The notes under the pieces were generated by a model. The model worked only from the letters and a program-made list of their open reading frames with translations. It was not told the origin of the DNA and did no database searches. Positions 27,967-37,714 of a stretch of 64,000 bases of DNA are shown one piece after another. Every line of letters starts with the position of its first letter. The first letter of the stretch is position 1. The DNA comes from Beijerinckiaceae bacterium (GTDB lineage: Bacteria; Pseudomonadota; Alphaproteobacteria; Rhizobiales; Beijerinckiaceae), in assembly GCA_027531565.1 (NCBI GenBank), contig JAPZSB010000002.1, forward strand, positions 124,001 through 188,000, in the 5' to 3' direction. A program made the position numbers and the translations under genes.

Positions 27967-29913
27967 TCAGGCCCGCTTGTTCTGCCGGTTGGCGATCAGA
28001 TCATCGACGACCGTCGGATCGGCCAGGGTCGAGGTATCGCCGAGGGCCCCGAAATCATCCTCGGCGATCTTGCGCAGGATGCGGCGCATGATCTTGCCGG
28101 AGCGGGTCTTCGGCAGGCCGGGGGCAAACTGGATCTTGTCCGGCGTGGCAATCGGGCCGATCTCGTTCCGGACGGTGACGACCAGTGCCTTGCGGAGATC
28201 CTCGCTGGGCTGGATACCGTTCATCAGCGTCACATAGGCATAGATGCCCTGACCCTTGATGTCGTGCGGATAGCCGACAACCGCGGCCTCGGAGACCGCC
28301 TCGTGCGCCACGAGCGCGCTTTCCACTTCCGCCGTACCCATCCGGTGGCCGGACACGTTGATGACGTCATCGACGCGGCCGGTGATCCAGTAATAGCCGT
28401 CGGCATCGCGGCGGCAGCCATCGCCGGTGAAGTACTTGTTCGGATAGGTGGAGAAATAGGTCTCCATGAAGCGCTTGTGATCGCCGTAGACCGTGCGCAT
28501 CTGGCCGGGCCAGCTGTCGGCGATGCAGAGATTGCCCTCGCAGGCGCCTTCGAGGACCTTGCCCTCGGCATCCACGATTTCCGGCTTCACGCCGAAGAAC
28601 GGACGGGTGGCCGAACCGGGCTTCAGCTTCGTGGCGCCCGGCAGAGGCGTGATCAGGATGCCACCGGTTTCCGTCTGCCACCAGGTGTCGACGATCGGGC
28701 AGCGGCCGTCACCCACGACATGGTAATACCATTCCCAGGCTTCCGGGTTGATCGGCTCGCCGACCGAGCCGAGCAGGCGCAGGCTCTGGCGCGAGGTCTT
28801 CTTCACGGCGTCCTCGCCGGCGCCCATCAGCGAGCGGATCGCGGTCGGGGCGGTGTAGAAGATGTTGACCTTGTGCTTGTCGATGACTTCCCAGAAGCGC
28901 GACACCGTCGGATAATTCGGCACGCCCTCGAACATCAGGGTCGTCGCGCCGTTCGAAAGCGGCCCGTAGACGATGTAGGAATGGCCGGTCACCCAGCCCA
29001 CATCGGCGGTGCACCAGTAGATGTCGCCATCGTGGTAGTCGAAGACGTATTGATGCGTCATCGAGGCGTAGACGAGGTAGCCGCCCGTGGTGTGCAGCAC
29101 GCCCTTCGGCTTGCCGGTCGAGCCCGAGGTGTAGAGGATGAAGAGCGGATCTTCCGCATTCATCGCCACCGGCTCGCAGGTATCGGCGACCTTCGCGGCT
29201 TCCTCATGGTACCAGACGTCGCGGCCGGCTTCCATGTGGACATTGCCGCCGGTGCGCTTGACCACGATGACCTTCTCGAGCGCCGGATGCACCTTGTTGG
29301 CGGCGACGTCGACATTCTTCTTCAGCGGGACGGACTTGCCGCCGCGCAGGCCTTCATCGGCGGTGATGACGACCTTGGAATCGCAATCCTCGATGCGGCC
29401 GGCCAGCGCGTCCGGCGAGAAGCCGCCGAACACGATCGAGTGGACGGCGCCGATGCGGGTGCAGGCCAGCATCGCATAGGCGGCTTCCGGGATCATCGGG
29501 AGATAGATCGTGACGCGATCGCCCTTCCTGACGCCGTGCGCCTTCAGGACATTCGCCATCCGGCAGGTCTCGCGGTGCAGTTCGGCATAAGTGATGAGCT
29601 TCGAATCGGCCGGATCATCGCCTTCCCAGATGATCGCGACCTGATCGGCGCGCTTGGCCAGGTGGCGGTCGATGCAATTGACCGAGACGTTCAGTTCGCC
29701 ATCCTCGAACCACTTGATCGAGACGTTGCCCGGCGCATAGGAGACGTTCTTGACCTTGGTATAGGGCTTCATCCAGTCGAGGCGCTTGCCTTCCTCGCGC
29801 CAGAACCCTTCCGGATCGCGCGCGGAGGCTTCGTATTTCGCCCGGTAGGCGGCGTCATTGAAGAACGCGCGGGACTGCCAGCTCGACGGAACGTCATAGA
29901 TCTTCTCGGACAT
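27967..29913 (-). CDS. acs: Acetyl-CoA synthetase (AMP-forming)
   Basis: A 648-residue adenylate-forming enzyme converting acetate, ATP and CoA to acetyl-CoA. Segments in order are [18 protein letters not shown], the phosphate-binding [16 protein letters not shown], the tunnel tryptophan region [10 protein letters not shown] that limits the acyl pocket to acetate, [10 protein letters not shown], and the C-terminal [14 protein letters not shown] with the lysine that is reversibly acetylated in the family. Length is exactly typical. The ATG at 29913 follows GGGAG and begins at the usual Acs N-terminus; an extension to 30003 is not supported. The gene stands alone. Confidence 0.97.
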   Translation of the reverse strand: MSEKIYDVPSSWQSRAFFNDAAYRAKYEASARDPEGFWREEGKRLDWMKPYTKVKNVSYAPGNVSIKWFEDGELNVSVNCIDRHLAKRADQVAIIWEGDDPADSKLITYAELHRETCRMANVLKAHGVRKGDRVTIYLPMIPEAAYAMLACTRIGAVHSIVFGGFSPDALAGRIEDCDSKVVITADEGLRGGKSVPLKKNVDVAANKVHPALEKVIVVKRTGGNVHMEAGRDVWYHEEAAKVADTCEPVAMNAEDPLFILYTSGSTGKPKGVLHTTGGYLVYASMTHQYVFDYHDGDIYWCTADVGWVTGHSYIVYGPLSNGATTLMFEGVPNYPTVSRFWEVIDKHKVNIFYTAPTAIRSLMGAGEDAVKKTSRQSLRLLGSVGEPINPEAWEWYYHVVGDGRCPIVDTWWQTETGGILITPLPGATKLKPGSATRPFFGVKPEIVDAEGKVLEGACEGNLCIADSWPGQMRTVYGDHKRFMETYFSTYPNKYFTGDGCRRDADGYYWITGRVDDVINVSGHRMGTAEVESALVAHEAVSEAAVVGYPHDIKGQGIYAYVTLMNGIQPSEDLRKALVVTVRNEIGPIATPDKIQFAPGLPKTRSGKIMRRILRKIAEDDFGALGDTSTLADPTVVDDLIANRQNKRA

Positions 29914-30060
29914 TTCACTCTCCCAAACCGAAAGGCGCCCAGCAAACACCGATTTGCGCGGGTTGTTCTTGCTTGGACCTGTTCTTAGCCGATGATGCGG
30001 CATGGCGGAAGATTGCCGCGCCTCCGCAATTGGACCAAAGCGGAAGGTCGTAGAGCCTTC

Positions 30061-30477
30061 TCAAAGGCCTGCCATCTCGCAGAGGATCCGCCATTCCTCG
30101 TCCGTGACCGGCTGGACGGAGAGCCGCATCGAGGTGATCAGGCTCATGGCCGCGAGGGATGGCGTCGCCTTGACTTCCTTCAGCGAGACCGGGCGCGGCA
30201 GGGGCTTCACTGCCGCGAAATCCACCCAGACCCAGGGCTCGCCCGGCGCGGCGGTCGGGTCCGGATAGGCCTCGCGGATCACCTTGACGATGCCGACGAT
30301 CTCGAGCCCCTCGTTCGAATGGTAGAAGAACACCTCCTCGCCGAGCTTCATCTTCATCATGTTGAGCTTGGCGAGATGATTGCGCACGCCATCCCAATGC
30401 GTGCCCTTGGCCCCCGCAGCCACCTGCTGGTCCCAGGACCATTTGAACGGTTCGGATTTCACCAGCCAATGGGCCAA
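30061..30477 (-). CDS. EVE domain protein
   Basis: A 138-residue single-domain protein of the EVE/thymocyte nuclear protein 1 family, a PUA-like fold that binds modified bases in DNA or RNA. The signature segments are MAHWLVKSEPFKWSW, WDGVRNHLAKLNM, GEEVFFYHSNEG and EIVGIVKVIREAYPD. It starts three bases after the gpsA stop and is the last gene of the tsaD-gpsA-EVE unit. In many alphaproteobacteria a YciI-like gene sits between gpsA and the EVE gene; it is absent here. The ligand is not predictable. Confidence 0.9.
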   Translation of the reverse strand: MAHWLVKSEPFKWSWDQQVAAGAKGTHWDGVRNHLAKLNMMKMKLGEEVFFYHSNEGLEIVGIVKVIREAYPDPTAAPGEPWVWVDFAAVKPLPRPVSLKEVKATPSLAAMSLITSMRLSVQPVTDEEWRILCEMAGL

Positions 30478-30480
30478 GGT

Positions 30481-31470
30481 CTATTCTCCCTTCAACGGAC
30501 GCGCCATCAGATGGCGCACGGCATCGCCCACGGAAAGCCTCTCCTCGAGAATTGCCGAGACGGCATCGACGATCGGCATTTCGAGCCCGCGCGCTGTTGC
30601 GGATTCGGCAAGAATCGCAGCCGTGAAGGCGCCTTCCGCCAGTTTGCCGCTTCGGATTGCCTCGCGCGGGGAACGGCCCTGGCCAAGCAGGAGGCCGAGC
30701 CCGTAATTGCGCGATTGCGGCGAGGAGGCGGTGAGCACCAGATCGCCGAGGCCCGAAAGGCCCATCAGCGTTTCCGGGCGGGCACCGAATGCCCGGGCGA
30801 AGCGTTGCAGTTCCGCGAAGCCTCGGGTGATCATGGCGGCGCGGGCGCTGTCGCCGAGGTCGAGGCCGGCGACGATGCCGGCGGCAATCGCCAGAACGTT
30901 CTTCGCCGCGCCGCCGATCTCGACGCCGCGGATATCGGTGGTGTGGTAGAGGCGCAGCCCGGGCGAGGACAGGAAATGCGCCAGGGCCTCGGCATCGGGC
31001 GCCTCCGCCATCGCAAGGGAAATCGCGGTGGGCAGGCCGCGCGCGATATCCGCCGCGAAAGACGGGCCGGAGAGGATGCCGAAACGGTGTGCGCCGAGCG
31101 TTTCCGCGAGGATTTCCGTCGCGAAGGCGCCGGTGCGCTGTTCCATGCCCTTTGCGGCGGAGATCACGGCGCGGCCCTGTGGCAGGACCAGCGCAAGTGC
31201 CTCGCCGACCTGCCGCAGCGCCTGGGTCGGCACGGCCATCACGATCACCGCCGGAGCGGCCGCCTCGCCCAGATCGGCGGTTGCGCGGATCCCCGCCGGC
31301 AGGGCGGTTCCCGGAAACACCGTGTCGAGATCGCGCTGCACGTCCAGTACGGCCATTCTTTCGGCATCGCGGCCCCAGAGCGTGACGTCGCGGCCCGCCT
31401 GCCGGAAGGCCATGGCGAGTGCTGTCCCGAATGCCCCGGCGCCGATGACGGCAACGCTGTTGCCCTTCAC
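30481..31470 (-). CDS. gpsA: Glycerol-3-phosphate dehydrogenase [NAD(P)+]
   Basis: This 329-residue cytosolic enzyme reduces dihydroxyacetone phosphate to sn-glycerol 3-phosphate for phospholipid synthesis. The nucleotide-binding motif is [10 protein letters not shown] (about 10-19). The catalytic lysine lies in [14 protein letters not shown], and the substrate site in [23 protein letters not shown]. It overlaps tsaD by four bases (31467-31470) and is followed after three bases by the EVE gene, so the three form one operon. Confidence 0.96.
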   Translation of the reverse strand: MKGNSVAVIGAGAFGTALAMAFRQAGRDVTLWGRDAERMAVLDVQRDLDTVFPGTALPAGIRATADLGEAAAPAVIVMAVPTQALRQVGEALALVLPQGRAVISAAKGMEQRTGAFATEILAETLGAHRFGILSGPSFAADIARGLPTAISLAMAEAPDAEALAHFLSSPGLRLYHTTDIRGVEIGGAAKNVLAIAAGIVAGLDLGDSARAAMITRGFAELQRFARAFGARPETLMGLSGLGDLVLTASSPQSRNYGLGLLLGQGRSPREAIRSGKLAEGAFTAAILAESATARGLEMPIVDAVSAILEERLSVGDAVRHLMARPLKGE

Positions 31471-32528
31471 GCGCGGGCCCCCGGCTTGGCGCGGCTCTCG
31501 TCCAGCGGCCAGCGGGGGCGGGCCGCCGCGTCGAGATCGTCGATCAGGCCGCGTTGCAGCCGCTCGATGCCGGCCCAGGCGATCATGGCGCCGTTATCGG
31601 TGCAGAGCGCCGGCGGCGGGATGACGAGCCGCAGGCCGGCTTCGGTGGCCGAGCGCTGGAGGGCATGGCGGATGGCACGGTTCGCACCGACGCCGCCGGC
31701 AATAACAAGGGCCGAGGGCTGGCCGATATCCTTGCGGAAATGCCGGATCCCGATCCGCGTCCGGTCAATGACGCAATCGACCACGGCCGCCTGGAAGGAA
31801 GCGCAGAGATCGGCGACATCCCGGTCGGTCAGCGGCTGGATCGCCTCGGCCGCGAGGCGGACCGCGGTTTTCAGGCCAGAGAGCGAGAAATCCGGCTCCG
31901 GCTTGCCGAAAAGCGGCCGCGGCAGCTGGAAACGCTCCGGATCGCCTTCCCGCGCGGCCTGTTCCACGGCGGGCCCGCCGGGAAAGCCAAGGCTGAGCAT
32001 CTTCGCCACCTTGTCGAAAGCTTCGCCGATCGCATCATCGATCGTGGTTCCGATCCGGACATAGTCCCCCACCTCGCGGACGGCGACGAGCTGGGTATGG
32101 CCGCCCGAGGCCAGCAGCAGCAGATAGGGAAAGTTGAGGTCATCCGTCAGACGCGGTGTGAGGGCATGGGCCTCGAGATGGTTGATGGCCAGCAGCGGCT
32201 TGCCGAGGCCGAGCGCGATGGCCTTGCCGGTGGTCAGGCCGACCAGCACGCCGCCGATCAGGCCCGGACCTGCGGCAGCGGCAACGGCATCAAGCGCGGA
32301 AAAGCCGAGTCCCGCCTCTTCCATCGCCTCGCGGATGAGGCGATCAAGAATTTCCACATGGGCCCGCGCCGCGATTTCGGGCACAACGCCGCCATAGGGG
32401 CGGTGCTCCACGATCTGCGAGCGGATCCGGTTCGAGAGGATCTTCCTCGTACCATCCCGCGCGTCGTGCTCGACGATTGCGGCCGATGTCTCGTCGCAGG
32501 TGGTTTCGATGCCGAGAACGCGAATCAT
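31467..32528 (-). CDS. tsaD: tRNA N6-adenosine threonylcarbamoyltransferase
   Basis: This 353-residue ASKHA-fold protein transfers the threonylcarbamoyl group to A37 of ANN-decoding tRNAs, with TsaB and TsaE as partners. The N-terminus [15 protein letters not shown] and the metal-binding His117 and His121 (INHLEAHAL) are diagnostic, as is [10 protein letters not shown]. It heads the tsaD-gpsA-EVE operon and is divergent from hemC over a 205-base gap, an arrangement common in Alphaproteobacteria. Confidence 0.97.
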   Translation of the reverse strand: MIRVLGIETTCDETSAAIVEHDARDGTRKILSNRIRSQIVEHRPYGGVVPEIAARAHVEILDRLIREAMEEAGLGFSALDAVAAAAGPGLIGGVLVGLTTGKAIALGLGKPLLAINHLEAHALTPRLTDDLNFPYLLLLASGGHTQLVAVREVGDYVRIGTTIDDAIGEAFDKVAKMLSLGFPGGPAVEQAAREGDPERFQLPRPLFGKPEPDFSLSGLKTAVRLAAEAIQPLTDRDVADLCASFQAAVVDCVIDRTRIGIRHFRKDIGQPSALVIAGGVGANRAIRHALQRSATEAGLRLVIPPPALCTDNGAMIAWAGIERLQRGLIDDLDAAARPRWPLDESRAKPGARA

Positions 32529-32673
32529 GCGGAGATGCAGGTCCTGTTGCCCGTCCGGTGACGGATCCGGACAGAGATCACGGGATTCCGTCTCTACGAT
32601 GGCCGGCGAGGGATTGCAAAAGGATTGGGCGGCGGATTCGGATCCCCTCCTCGCCTAAAAGTGTTCCATTCAA

Positions 32674-32702
32674 TTGACACCGGCGCTCTGCTGGCCTTTG
32701 CT
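32674..32702 (+). promoter_or_regulatory. Possible hemC operon promoter
   Basis: A consensus -35 TTGACA (32674-32679) is followed after 17 bases by a poor -10, TTTGCT (32697-32702), 31 bases before the hemC start. Spacing is ideal but the -10 is weak, so this is a candidate only. Confidence 0.35.
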
Positions 32703-32733
32703 GGCCCCTCCTTGACCGCGTGGACCCTGTCTC

Positions 32734-33663
32734 ATGAGTGATCTCGACCACCCCTTCATCATCGGCACGCGCGGCTCGCCGCTGGCGCTTGCGCAGGCGC
32801 GCATGACGCGGGAGGCCCTGATCGGGGTGGCCGGCCTGGCGGGGGACGCGATCCTCACGGAGGTCATCTCCACGACAGGTGACCAGACGCAGGACCGCCC
32901 GCTCTCCGAGATCGGCGGGAAGGGGCTCTTCACGAAGGAGATCGACATCGCCCAGCTGGAAGGTCGGGTCGATATCGCGGTCCACTCGGCCAAGGACCTG
33001 CCGACGCTGCTGCCGGAGGGTCTCGAGATTGCCGGCTGCCTCCCGCGGGAGGATTGCCGCGATGCGGTGATCGCGCCGCGCCATGGCACGCTCGCCAACC
33101 TGCCACTGGGCGCCCGCGTCGGCACCGTTTCGCTGCGTCGGCAAGCCCTGATCCGGCGGATGCGACCGGACCTGCGTGTCGAGGCGTTGCGGGGCAATGT
33201 CGGCACGCGACTCGAAAAGGCCCGGACCGGAGAGTTCGACGCGGTGATCCTTGCCATGGCCGGGCTGAAACGGCTTGGCCTCGACGGTGCGGTGACGGAA
33301 GTGCTGCCCCGGGCGGAATTCATTCCCGCGGTCGGGCAGGGCGCCGTCGCGCTGGTCACCCGTGTCGGCGATGCCCGTATCCGTCGCGTTGTCGATGCCA
33401 TCACGCATGGCCAGACAGGGATCGAACTCGCTGCGGAGCGCGCCTTCCTGACCGTGCTGGACGGTTCCTGCCGGACCCCGATCGGAGGCAATGCCACGGT
33501 GGATGGCGGGCGTGTGATCTTCCGGGGCATCGTGCTGAGCCCGGACGGCATCTCCGCGCAATCCGTGATGGAAGAGGCGCCCTTGGCCGAAGCGGCCCGC
33601 CTCGGCGAACGCCTTGGCCATATCCTCAAGGGTCGCCAGCCCCAGGGCCTGGCTCTGGCCTGA
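32734..33663 (+). CDS. hemC: Hydroxymethylbilane synthase (porphobilinogen deaminase)
   Basis: This 309-residue enzyme joins four porphobilinogens into hydroxymethylbilane in haem synthesis. GTRGSPLALAQA opens the first domain, and VHSAKDLPT carries the catalytic Asp region. The dipyrromethane cofactor attaches to Cys246 in DGSCRTPIGG. The next gene, hemD, starts three bases after its stop codon. It is the first gene of hemC-hemD-mitofilin-hemY. Confidence 0.97.
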   Translation: MSDLDHPFIIGTRGSPLALAQARMTREALIGVAGLAGDAILTEVISTTGDQTQDRPLSEIGGKGLFTKEIDIAQLEGRVDIAVHSAKDLPTLLPEGLEIAGCLPREDCRDAVIAPRHGTLANLPLGARVGTVSLRRQALIRRMRPDLRVEALRGNVGTRLEKARTGEFDAVILAMAGLKRLGLDGAVTEVLPRAEFIPAVGQGAVALVTRVGDARIRRVVDAITHGQTGIELAAERAFLTVLDGSCRTPIGGNATVDGGRVIFRGIVLSPDGISAQSVMEEAPLAEAARLGERLGHILKGRQPQGLALA

Positions 33664-33665
33664 CC

Positions 33666-34382
33666 ATGGCGCGCGTACTGGTCACCCGCGCGGCGGACCA
33701 GGCCGAGGATACGGCGCGCCGGCTGCGCGAGCGGGGCCATGTGCCGTTGATCGCGCCGCTGCGGCGGGTGGAACGGCTGGCCGGTGGGCTCGATGGTGCC
33801 GCTCCGGCGAGGATTGTCGTGACCAGCGCCAATGCCCTCCGGGATGTTGCCGTCCCCGCGGTCTGGCTGGCTGCCGAGGTCATCGCCGTCGGCGAGGCGA
33901 CGGCCCGGGCGGCACGGCAGGCGGGTTTCCCGCGCGTCCAGGTGGCCGGCGGCGACGCCCGCTCTGCCGCGTCCTTGCTGCTGGCCGGCGGGGTGAACCC
34001 CGACCCGGTGGTGTTTCTTGCCGGCACCCCGCGCAAGCGGGATTTCGAGGCCATGCTCGACGCCGCCGGGCAACCCATCCTCGTGGTCGAGATCTACCGC
34101 ATGGTCGAGCATGCGGCCTTGCCAGCGGCGGTTCTCGATGAACTCATCGCCGGATCGGTCGACGCCGTGCTCCATTTCTCGTCGGAAAGTGCCACGACCT
34201 ATGTGAAGGCACTCGCCCTTGCCTGCCATCCGCTTCGGCTGGCAGGCCCCCGGCATCTTGTCCTGTCGGCGGATGTCGCCCGGCCGCTTCTCCAGGCGGG
34301 GCTCGCCGCCTCGGCGCTCGCTGTCGCGCCCCGCCCGACGCAAGAGGCCCTTCTGGACATGCTCGGCCCGCCGTCGCGCTGA
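33666..34382 (+). CDS. hemD: Uroporphyrinogen-III synthase
   Basis: A 238-residue protein with the two-domain HemD layout (VLVTRAADQAEDTARRLRERGH at the start, VTSANALRD near 55, LHFSSESATTY near 160-175). It closes and inverts ring D of hydroxymethylbilane. HemD proteins are poorly conserved; identification rests on these segments together with its place straight after hemC. The ATG at 33666 lies two bases after the hemC stop. Confidence 0.9.
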   Translation: MARVLVTRAADQAEDTARRLRERGHVPLIAPLRRVERLAGGLDGAAPARIVVTSANALRDVAVPAVWLAAEVIAVGEATARAARQAGFPRVQVAGGDARSAASLLLAGGVNPDPVVFLAGTPRKRDFEAMLDAAGQPILVVEIYRMVEHAALPAAVLDELIAGSVDAVLHFSSESATTYVKALALACHPLRLAGPRHLVLSADVARPLLQAGLAASALAVAPRPTQEALLDMLGPPSR

Positions 34383-34516
34383 TCCTGCGTCTATCCGTCT
34401 TTACAATTGACCTTGCCGGCAGTTTTCGGTTCATGGAACAAGGTTCGTCACCGTTCCGTCCATCCATGATGTGAAGGATGCTCCGGAGGGTGGAAACAGG
34501 ATCGGGAAGCCTTGCA

Positions 34517-35809
34517 ATGACCGACAGACCGGACGGGGAAACCACCAGCGGCACGACAGCGAAAGCCGGGAAGGGCCGCCAGAAGGCCCCTCCTGTCCTG
34601 GATCTTCCCGCCGACGCGGTCAACGAGGTCAAGCCGGAAGAACCGGCGCCGGCTCCTGCCCCGCCTTCCGAGCCGAATCCCGCCGCCGACGCGGCGTTGC
34701 CGGAACCGCAACCCGTGATCGAACCGCCTGCGGCCGCGCCGACAGAAGCAAGCCCGGCGCCGGCAGCACCACCCTCGCGGATCATGCCGGTTCTCGCCGG
34801 GCTCGTCGCCGGGCTTGTCGGCGGCGCGGCGGCATCGCAGTTCCTTCCCGCCCTGCCCGGCGCACAGCCGGCCACGGATGCCGCCCTGGCCGGGCGCGTG
34901 GCGCAACTGGAACAGCAGGCCCGGGCGGTGCGCCCCGCCGAAGCCGTTCCGCCCGCCATTGCCCAGAAGATCCAGCAACTCGATTCGCTTCTTGTCGAAC
35001 TCCCGAAGCGGGAAGCGGCGCTCAAGGCCGAAATCGCCGCGTTGCGGCAGGCGCTGGAAAGCCGTCCGGCGCCGGTTGCATCCCCGCCTTCCGGACCTTC
35101 GCCGGCTGTCGAGGCCCTGACGGAACGTCTCGGAGCCATCGAACAGGGGGTCCGGACCCTTCCGCAGGGCGTCAGCCAGCTTTCGGCCCGCGTCGATGCG
35201 CTCCAGCCTCGGCTCGAGACCGTCGCCCGGGATCTTCAGGGCCTGTCGAGCCGGATCGGCGGCCTCGGTGCCCGGGACGCCCTTTCGGGGGCCAATGCCC
35301 GGCTGGCAGCGGTGACGCTGGCCGAGGAAGCCTTTGCGGGGTCACGGCCGCTGGCCCCGGCGCTCGATCTTCTCAAGGGATTGCTGCCCGATACGGCCCC
35401 GCTGGCCGCGCTCCAGCCTTTCACCGAGCGCGGAGCGGATACACCGGCCGCTCTTGCCGCCGCGCTCAAGGCCGCCTTGCCGAAGCCGCCGGCGCCGGAG
35501 GAGGGCCAGCCGGTCTCCTGGTCCGAGCGCCTCCGGCAATCCGCGATGTCCTTTGTCGATATCCGGAAGACCGGCAATGTCACCGGTGTCGATGACCAAT
35601 CCGCCATCCGCCGTGCCGAACAGGCCGCCCTGCGTGGCGACCTCGCCGGCGCGCTTGCCGCGACCGCCCGGCTTTCTCCGGCCATGGCACCGGCGCTCGC
35701 CGAGTGGCGTGCCGCGCTCGAGCGGCAGCTCAAGGCCCGGGAAGCTCTTGTCCAGCTCCGGCGCGAGGCGCTGACGTTCCTCGCGCAGACAGCGCAGGCA
35801 GCGAAGTAA
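34517..35809 (+). CDS. Alphaproteobacterial mitofilin (Mic60-like) inner-membrane protein
   Basis: A 430-residue protein. A Pro/Ala-rich cytosolic N-terminus (1-88) precedes one transmembrane helix (about 89-110, MPVLAGLVAGLVGGAAAS). A long periplasmic Ala/Gln-rich coiled coil follows (about 115-265), and the conserved C-terminal mitofilin region (about 290-430) contains FTERGADTPAALAA and RRAEQAALRGDLAGALAA. Alphaproteobacterial Mic60 genes lie in the haem operon between hemD and hemY, as here. The family shapes intracytoplasmic membranes and is the bacterial relative of the mitochondrial crista-junction protein. The ATG at 34517 avoids a 13-residue extension without a ribosome binding site. 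Confidence 0.85.
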   Translation: MTDRPDGETTSGTTAKAGKGRQKAPPVLDLPADAVNEVKPEEPAPAPAPPSEPNPAADAALPEPQPVIEPPAAAPTEASPAPAAPPSRIMPVLAGLVAGLVGGAAASQFLPALPGAQPATDAALAGRVAQLEQQARAVRPAEAVPPAIAQKIQQLDSLLVELPKREAALKAEIAALRQALESRPAPVASPPSGPSPAVEALTERLGAIEQGVRTLPQGVSQLSARVDALQPRLETVARDLQGLSSRIGGLGARDALSGANARLAAVTLAEEAFAGSRPLAPALDLLKGLLPDTAPLAALQPFTERGADTPAALAAALKAALPKPPAPEEGQPVSWSERLRQSAMSFVDIRKTGNVTGVDDQSAIRRAEQAALRGDLAGALAATARLSPAMAPALAEWRAALERQLKAREALVQLRREALTFLAQTAQAAK

Positions 35810-35818
35810 GGACCGGCC

Positions 35819-37393
35819 ATGATCAAGTTCCTTGTCTTCCTGGTCCTCCTGGCCGGAATGGCCTTCGGGTTCAGCACGCTGGCCGACACGGAAGGCCATG
35901 TCCTGCTGCAGTTCGGGGATACCGAATACCGGGTCAGCCTTGTGACCGGGCTTGTCGGGTTGCTCGCGCTGACCGCCCTGCTGATGGTGCTCTGGACCGT
36001 GTTGCGGCTCGTTTTCCGGTTGCCGAGCCTGATCGGCCTGGCCAACCGCGTCCGGCGGCAGGCGAAGGGCCAGCAGGCCATCGCGCGCGGGTTGATCGCC
36101 GTCGGATCCGGTGATGCGCGGCTGGCACTCCGCCATGCGCAGGAATCACGCCGTTTGCTCGGCCAGGAGCCTCTGGCGCTCCTGCTTTCCGCGCAGGCAG
36201 CCCAGCTCTCCGGCGACCGGAAGAGCGCCGAGGACGCGTTCCGGGCCATGGCGGAACGCCCCGATACCCAGACCCTTGGCCTGCGGGGCCTGTTCATCGA
36301 GGCCGAGCGGCGCAACGACAGTGCCGCCGCGCTGGGCTATGCGGACGAGGCGCTGCGGCGCGCTCCTGATTCGCCCTGGGCCAATGATGCGATGCTCGGG
36401 TTCAGGGCGGCTGCGGGCGACTGGCGCGGCGCGATCGCCCTTGTCGACCAGGCGATTTCCCGGCGGCTCGTCGACCGTGAGGAGGGCCGGCGCCGGCGCG
36501 CCGTCCTGCTCGCAGCTGCGGCCATGCAGGCGCAGGAGAGCAATCCGGATGACGCGCTGTCTCTGGCGCTGGAATCGCTCCGCATGGCGCCGGGTCTTGT
36601 CCCCTCGGCGACGGTTGCCGCCCGGCGGCTCGCTGCCCGGGGTGATTATGCCAAGGCGACGCGGATCCTTGAGGCAGCCTGGAAGGAAGGGCCACATCCC
36701 GACCTCGCCGAGGCCTATCTCGGCGTAAGGCAGGGCGATTCGGCCCTCGATCGCCTCAAGCGGGCCCGCACCCTGGCCAAGCTGATGCCGCATGCCCGCG
36801 AATCCCGTTTCGCTGTGGCGCGTGCGGCCCTGGATGCCCGGGAATATGCCGCGGCCCGCGAGGCCCTCGATCGCCTCGTGCTTGAAAAGCCATCGGTCCG
36901 GGCCTGCCTGCTCATGGCTGAACTCGAGGAGGTCGAATCCGGCAACCAGGGCCTCGTCCGTTCCTGGCTGGCGCGGGCATCCCGGGCACCTCGCGATCCG
37001 GCCTGGGTGGCCGATGGCGTTGTTTCCGACGATTGGGCACCCGTTGCCCCGCTTTCCGGGCGGATCGGCGGCTGGGAATGGCGCGAGCCACCGCAGGCGC
37101 TCGAGACCCATGTCCGCGCGCGGATCGATGCCGACCGCTTCGAGCAGCCACCGGCTGCCGCCGAACCGGCTCCGATCGAGATCCTGCCGGCCAGCGTGGC
37201 GGAGCCTGAACCGCAGGCTGTTGCCGGGCCGATGGTCGTCGAGCCTGAACGAGCGGAGCCGCCCCCGGTCGAGCCTGCTCCCTCTCATGTCGGGGCCGAA
37301 CCTGTGCCCTTCCGCCCGATCGTCCCGGATGATCCGGGCCCCGAGCCCGGCGACCCTCCCCGGCGACAGGGTTTCCGGCTGTTTGGAAACTGA
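35819..37393 (+). CDS. hemY: HemY-like TPR membrane protein of the haem operon
   Basis: A 524-residue protein of the proteobacterial HemY_N family, unrelated to protoporphyrinogen oxidase. Two transmembrane helices (about 3-20 and 40-65) bracket a short DTEGHVLLQFGDTEYRVS loop. Helical TPR-like repeats (about 90-390) are followed by a Pro/Glu-rich disordered tail (about 420-515). The exact role is unsettled; members accompany hem genes and may organise late haem synthesis. It starts nine bases after the mitofilin stop and ends the operon. Confidence 0.88.
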   Translation: MIKFLVFLVLLAGMAFGFSTLADTEGHVLLQFGDTEYRVSLVTGLVGLLALTALLMVLWTVLRLVFRLPSLIGLANRVRRQAKGQQAIARGLIAVGSGDARLALRHAQESRRLLGQEPLALLLSAQAAQLSGDRKSAEDAFRAMAERPDTQTLGLRGLFIEAERRNDSAAALGYADEALRRAPDSPWANDAMLGFRAAAGDWRGAIALVDQAISRRLVDREEGRRRRAVLLAAAAMQAQESNPDDALSLALESLRMAPGLVPSATVAARRLAARGDYAKATRILEAAWKEGPHPDLAEAYLGVRQGDSALDRLKRARTLAKLMPHARESRFAVARAALDAREYAAAREALDRLVLEKPSVRACLLMAELEEVESGNQGLVRSWLARASRAPRDPAWVADGVVSDDWAPVAPLSGRIGGWEWREPPQALETHVRARIDADRFEQPPAAAEPAPIEILPASVAEPEPQAVAGPMVVEPERAEPPPVEPAPSHVGAEPVPFRPIVPDDPGPEPGDPPRRQGFRLFGN

Positions 37394-37422
37394 CGGATTT
37401 CACCGCGCGAACATCTGGAGGG

Positions 37423-37451
37423 TTGCAAGGGTGGCCGAGTAGGGCTATGTG
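37423..37451 (+). promoter_or_regulatory. Likely promoter of the tRNA-Thr gene
   Basis: TTGCAA (37423-37428) is followed after 17 bases by TATGTG (37446-37451), ending 10 bases before the mature tRNA 5' end. Both boxes deviate from consensus, but the placement fits a stable-RNA promoter. Confidence 0.45.
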
Positions 37452-37461
37452 CAGCCTCGTC

Positions 37462-37537
37462 GCCGCAATAGCTCAGTTGGTAGAGCACGTCATTCGTAAT
37501 GATGGGGTCGGGGGTTCGATTCCCTCTTGCGGCACCA
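37462..37537 (+). tRNA. tRNA-Thr (anticodon CGT)
   Basis: A complete 76-base cloverleaf. The acceptor stem GCCGCAA pairs with TTGCGGC; the D arm is GCTC/GAGC; the anticodon stem CGTCA/TGATG encloses the loop TTCGTAA with anticodon CGT at 37495-37497; and the T arm is GGGGG-TTCGATT-CCCTC. ACCA is encoded at the 3' end. It reads ACG threonine codons. Its last 18 bases (37520-37537) are the attachment core of the following island and are repeated at 49550 with one base missing, so integration leaves this tRNA intact. Confidence 0.97.
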
Positions 37538-37646
37538 CTTTCCCCTCCACAGGCGTCCACCTTCGTCCGTAAGCGTCTGAAAAATCAAGATAAATCGACG
37601 GTTATGTGTCCGCTGACGTCCCGCGACGTCCGCTTTCGTGCGCTTG
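37520..37646 (+). repeat. Left direct repeat (attL and flank)
   Basis: A 127-base segment starting in the tRNA 3' end and running into the integrase leader recurs at 49550-49675 with about ten differences. The first 18 bases are tRNA sequence and form the recombination core. The remaining 109 bases include TCTGAAAAATCAAGATAAAT and a cluster of GACGTCC-like motifs that could be integrase arm sites. Confidence 0.9.
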
Positions 37647-37648
37647 AA

Positions 37649-37714
37649 GCCAACAGATTTGTTGGCCATTCTGTTGGCCTTGAAGCGAAGCCAACAGATC
37701 CGAGGCCAACAGAT
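37649..37714. repeat. Inverted and direct GCCAACAGAT repeats in the integrase leader
   Basis: GCCAACAGAT occurs at 37649-37658, 37690-37699 and 37705-37714. The inverse, TCTGTTGGC, is at 37670-37678, and a partial TGTTGGCC is at 37660-37667. The last copy overlaps the integrase start codon (ATG at 37713). The set can form alternative hairpins that would hide the start, or serve as binding sites for integrase or a regulator. Confidence 0.75.

Noticed and set aside
32670-34343. Minus-strand open frames across hemC-hemD
   Set aside because: They are shadows of hemC and hemD, with no ribosome binding site and no family similarity.
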